From Pseudonocardia sp. (GTDB taxonomy: Bacteria; Actinomycetota; Actinomycetes; Mycobacteriales; Pseudonocardiaceae), in the NCBI RefSeq assembly GCF_029263155.1, contig NZ_JAJCYB010000022.1, forward strand, positions 1-64,000: a DNA stretch of 64,000 nt, written 5' to 3'. Of this stretch, positions 62,601 through 64,000 are shown piece by piece. The first letter of the stretch is position 1; every line of letters starts with the position of its first letter. The notes under the pieces are model-generated. The model made no database searches and had not been told where the DNA came from. It saw only the letters and a list, made by a program, of their open reading frames with translations. The position numbers and the translations under genes are program-made.

Positions 62601-63808
62601 TCCGGCGCCAGGTAGGCCTCCGCGGCCGCCTCCACGTGCCGGCCGGCGTGCGTGGTCGGCACCACCCGGTGCGTGGTCGCCGAGGAGGACAGGCCACGGG
62701 CCGCCGACTGCCACTCCCCCACCCGCAGCCGCGGCCGGCGCCACCCCTGCACCGGGTCGGGCTCGACGACGATCGCCCGCGGCGACAGCGCCCGGTGCAC
62801 CAGGCGCCGGTCGTGGGCGAACCGGACGGCGTCGGCGAGCTGGCGGACCAGGTCGAGGCGGGCGGGCAGGTCCAGCTCGCGGCCGTCGCCGGCGAGGTAG
62901 TGGTCGAGGCGCCGGGCGTCGGGGTGCTGGTCGATGACCAGCGCGGGGCCGTGGTCGTGCTGGAGCAGGTCGGTCGGCACCAGCAGACCGGGATGGTCGA
63001 TGCCCCGCCCGGCGAGGTACTCGCGCTCGGCGGCGCCGCGGACCGACTCGCGGGTCTGCGGGTCGGACTCGCGCTCGTAGAGGTAGATCCGGATCCGCCG
63101 GTACTCCCCCTCGAGGTCCTCCCGCGAGGCGCGGTGGTCCTGCCAGGTCGGGCCCGAGTCGTAGGGGCGCGGCTCGATCCGCCACGGCCCGACCGAGACG
63201 CTGCGCCGGGTGCGGTGCACCCCCACCGTCGCCAGCAACCGCGGCAGGGCCCGGAAGAACTCGTTCGACGGGGGCGCGTGCCGGATCGGGCCGAGCAGCA
63301 GATCCGCCCCGATCCGGCCCAGCATCCCGGCGGCTCGGGCGTCGTCGGGGACGTAGAGGTGGTCGCGGCGGCCCTGCTCCAGGCGGCACTCCATCCCCGG
63401 GTCGGCCAGGAACACGCACCCGCGCAGGAACGGGACCCGCACGCCGCGCTCGCGGACCGCGGCCCGGTCCAGCAGGCTCTTGAGCTCCTTGGCCTTCTGG
63501 TCGGCCAGCGGCACCGGGCTGTCCAGCGTGCGGGTGCGGTTCCCGGAGAGCACCCAGGTCGCCCCGGAGTTCGACAGCGGGCCGCGGAAGTTCTTGATCT
63601 CGACGAGGAACAGCCCGGTCGGCGCGGCCACCAGCAGGTCGACCTCACGGATGTGCCCCTGGTCGGAGACGAAGGTGAAGTTCGACCAGGCCTGGTAGGG
63701 GTGGCGGTCGGGCAGCAGGTCGCGGACGTGGCGCAGCGCCGCCCGCTCGGGGGCGTGCGCGGACGGGGTGATCTCGTTCCAGCGCGCCGAACCCGCGTCC
63801 ACCGTCAC
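59615..63808 (-). CDS. pglW: PglW Ser/Thr kinase with N-terminal NERD domain (type 2 BREX)
   Basis: A 1397-aa protein. The N-terminal NERD nuclease-related domain contains REVDLLVAAPTGLFLVEIKN with the Asp and Glu-X-Lys residues. A first kinase-like domain is degenerate (LVHRALSPRAIVV instead of HRD..N). A second kinase domain has HRDVKPENLGV and LFDFSLAG in place of DFG. A long helical C-terminal half with HTH-like and ATPase-like stretches follows, as in PglW. PglW is the regulatory kinase of the Pgl/type 2 BREX system. GTG 63808 is chosen; GTG 63802 is equally possible, since the G-rich ribosome site (G5-A-G5 on the coding strand) spans both. The longer frame to 63910 is not supported. Confidence 0.85.
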   Translation of the reverse strand: MTVDAGSARWNEITPSAHAPERAALRHVRDLLPDRHPYQAWSNFTFVSDQGHIREVDLLVAAPTGLFLVEIKNFRGPLSNSGATWVLSGNRTRTLDSPVPLADQKAKELKSLLDRAAVRERGVRVPFLRGCVFLADPGMECRLEQGRRDHLYVPDDARAAGMLGRIGADLLLGPIRHAPPSNEFFRALPRLLATVGVHRTRRSVSVGPWRIEPRPYDSGPTWQDHRASREDLEGEYRRIRIYLYERESDPQTRESVRGAAEREYLAGRGIDHPGLLVPTDLLQHDHGPALVIDQHPDARRLDHYLAGDGRELDLPARLDLVRQLADAVRFAHDRRLVHRALSPRAIVVEPDPVQGWRRPRLRVGEWQSAARGLSSSATTHRVVPTTHAGRHVEAAAEAYLAPEFTGEADGTVAIDVFGVGSTAYLILTGRPPAAGRAELAQRLAAEGGLRPSAVDETLPADLDAVIALATDPRVADRYPDLEALLDDLAEAVAAQAPDEPVEDPWEATAGAELPEGYRVRRVLGTGATARAFLVERDGLESVLKVGRSAQSQDRLADEATVLEGLRHEHLVGLRRGVFPLGNRHAIELDNAGDQTLAQLLRAEESLLPDQLQRFGDQLLDVIDFLGRHDTFHRDVKPENLGVRRHPKRGPALVLFDFSLAGASASDTAAGTRGYRDPFLGSDRRPVYDEAAELYAVAATLHEMASLELPAWGEDGTDPRFGGELTVSAELFDAGLREPLTAFFRRALHRDAAQRFGTAGALREAWNRVFTTMDAQAPARTSHTATDDPQESRDAAADAATADTALDAAGLSLRAVAVAQRLGAETVGTLLAVPTRELWRARGLSRTTRLELVNRVAAWRRRLGVPAASPAPDPRPETARDLPPGLDAVAARLLPDPAGKGADPAALVRLVLGMPDAGGVLPAARWPTLTEVGAAAGLTRARIGQILAARRRAWIGDPVLVVLRDELVARLRALNRVAAAGELVAELLAARGCGNEEDPARRLALGYAVLRAIVEADGSAEEPLLATRRHRDRVLVALQVAEDEPLDTPGDAQLLDMAAELGDEAVRLAATDPLPTPRAVVRALAEVAARHDLVPAEQRLVALAAAASGSVLVNARLEVYPRDLDPVRALRLSQAGAGVPAGGISDEALRRRVAARFPGLAPLPRGRALAGLLADADFDLRWDGEHLVPPGGPDTRSSTRSGHTGTGHGRGGPAAAADGGPDARLRHVLDQGGTRLVTVRRSGWAAARDRAAAVLGVEPVDASAAFVGALREVARERRISDFDVVLRADAPDADSRARTNLGRVIAQAWDRLESTWMAQPVLLLDALTPFGRYEGGMALLDRLLAAARTAGRDGGPRTLVLLCPAQDEQQPPRIGTHVVGLTTGEEWVVAPSRWATAA

Positions 63809-63809
63809 A

Positions 63810-63820
63810 CCCCCTCCCCC
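63810..63820 (-). repeat. G5-A-G5 tract at pglW ribosome site
   Basis: On the coding strand GGGGGAGGGGG directly precedes the GTG start of pglW. Slippage here would alter ribosome-site spacing. A separate run of nine G lies at 63973-63981 on the plus strand. Confidence 0.5.
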
Positions 63821-64000
63821 GAAGGTGCGCTTCCGCACCGCCGGAACGCGACCGTAGCGGTCCGGGCGAGCCGGACTGTCGGTCGGATCTGGTGGACCAC
63901 CACCCGCCACACCGTGGACGGGCGGCCGTTCCCATGAGGAAGCGCCTGGTGCACCCCGCCCACCTGCCGGCCGGGGGGGGGCCGGGAGGTGACCGCCCCC

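Noticed and set aside
54211..63808. DISARM or a classical type I or III restriction system
   Set aside because: The PglZ, PglY/BrxC, BrxD, BrxHI and PglW set defines type 2 BREX. No DrmA-E, HsdR/HsdS or Res gene is present.

Overview
The window looks like chromosome of a very GC-rich actinobacterium, probably Pseudonocardiaceae (Pseudonocardia-like). This rests on GC-saturated third codon positions, many GTG starts, ATGA/GTGA stop-start overlaps, TANNNT-type -10 boxes lying 5-8 bases before start codons (leaderless mRNAs), and typical actinobacterial families (IclR pairs, PknB-like kinase, F420/PPOX protein, DUF222-HNH protein, Pgl/BREX genes). No rRNA, tRNA, CRISPR array, integrase or transposase was seen.

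Region 1 (1-6.2 kb) is an aromatic-catabolism cluster. An IclR regulator precedes a lower meta-cleavage set (hydratase, 4-oxalocrotonate decarboxylase, tautomerase) and a small Rieske protein. A Rieske ring-hydroxylating oxygenase with a tiny zinc-ribbon partner is divergent from a second IclR regulator. Both IclR genes have inverted repeats that could be operators.

Region 2 (6.2-12.7 kb) holds ordinary genes: a CapA-like lipoprotein, a PPOX/F420 enzyme, an AAC(3)-family acetyltransferase, envelope and lipoprotein genes, and a Ser/Thr kinase coupled to a lipoprotein.

Region 3 (12.7-29.95 kb) is the most unusual part: a 17-kb minus-strand operon of seven mostly giant genes. It is read from one leaderless-type promoter through a six-codon leader ORF. 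It encodes a 1325-aa unknown protein; a 783-aa protein with a LamG-like N-terminus and a phage tail-collar-like C-terminus; two subtilase-like proteins with kumamolisin-like pro-regions and eroded catalytic motifs; an 86-aa relative of their N-termini; a 1403-aa DUF6603-like protein; and a 733-aa unknown. Four of the six junctions between these genes, and the leader junction, are ATGA/GTGA overlaps, and none of the proteins has an obvious signal peptide. This is my candidate for an undescribed system.

Region 4 (30-37.45 kb) is a nickel/cobalt/peptide-type ABC importer operon with two substrate-binding lipoproteins, two permeases and two ATPases. It faces a CbiX-like/[2Fe-2S] protein whose promoter carries the same TGAACA-type operator, suggesting one metal-responsive regulon.

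Region 5 (37.5-64 kb) is a type 2 BREX (Pgl) phage-defence island on the minus strand, in two arms. The left arm is brxHI-brxD-pglZ-pglY; the right arm is pglX, a Fic gene and pglW. Between the arms lie a VapBC-like toxin-antitoxin pair, an HNH/DUF222 gene with a LexA-type SOS box, a lipoprotein, and a plus-strand secreted-protein/lipase operon with an odd in-frame double-signal ORF.
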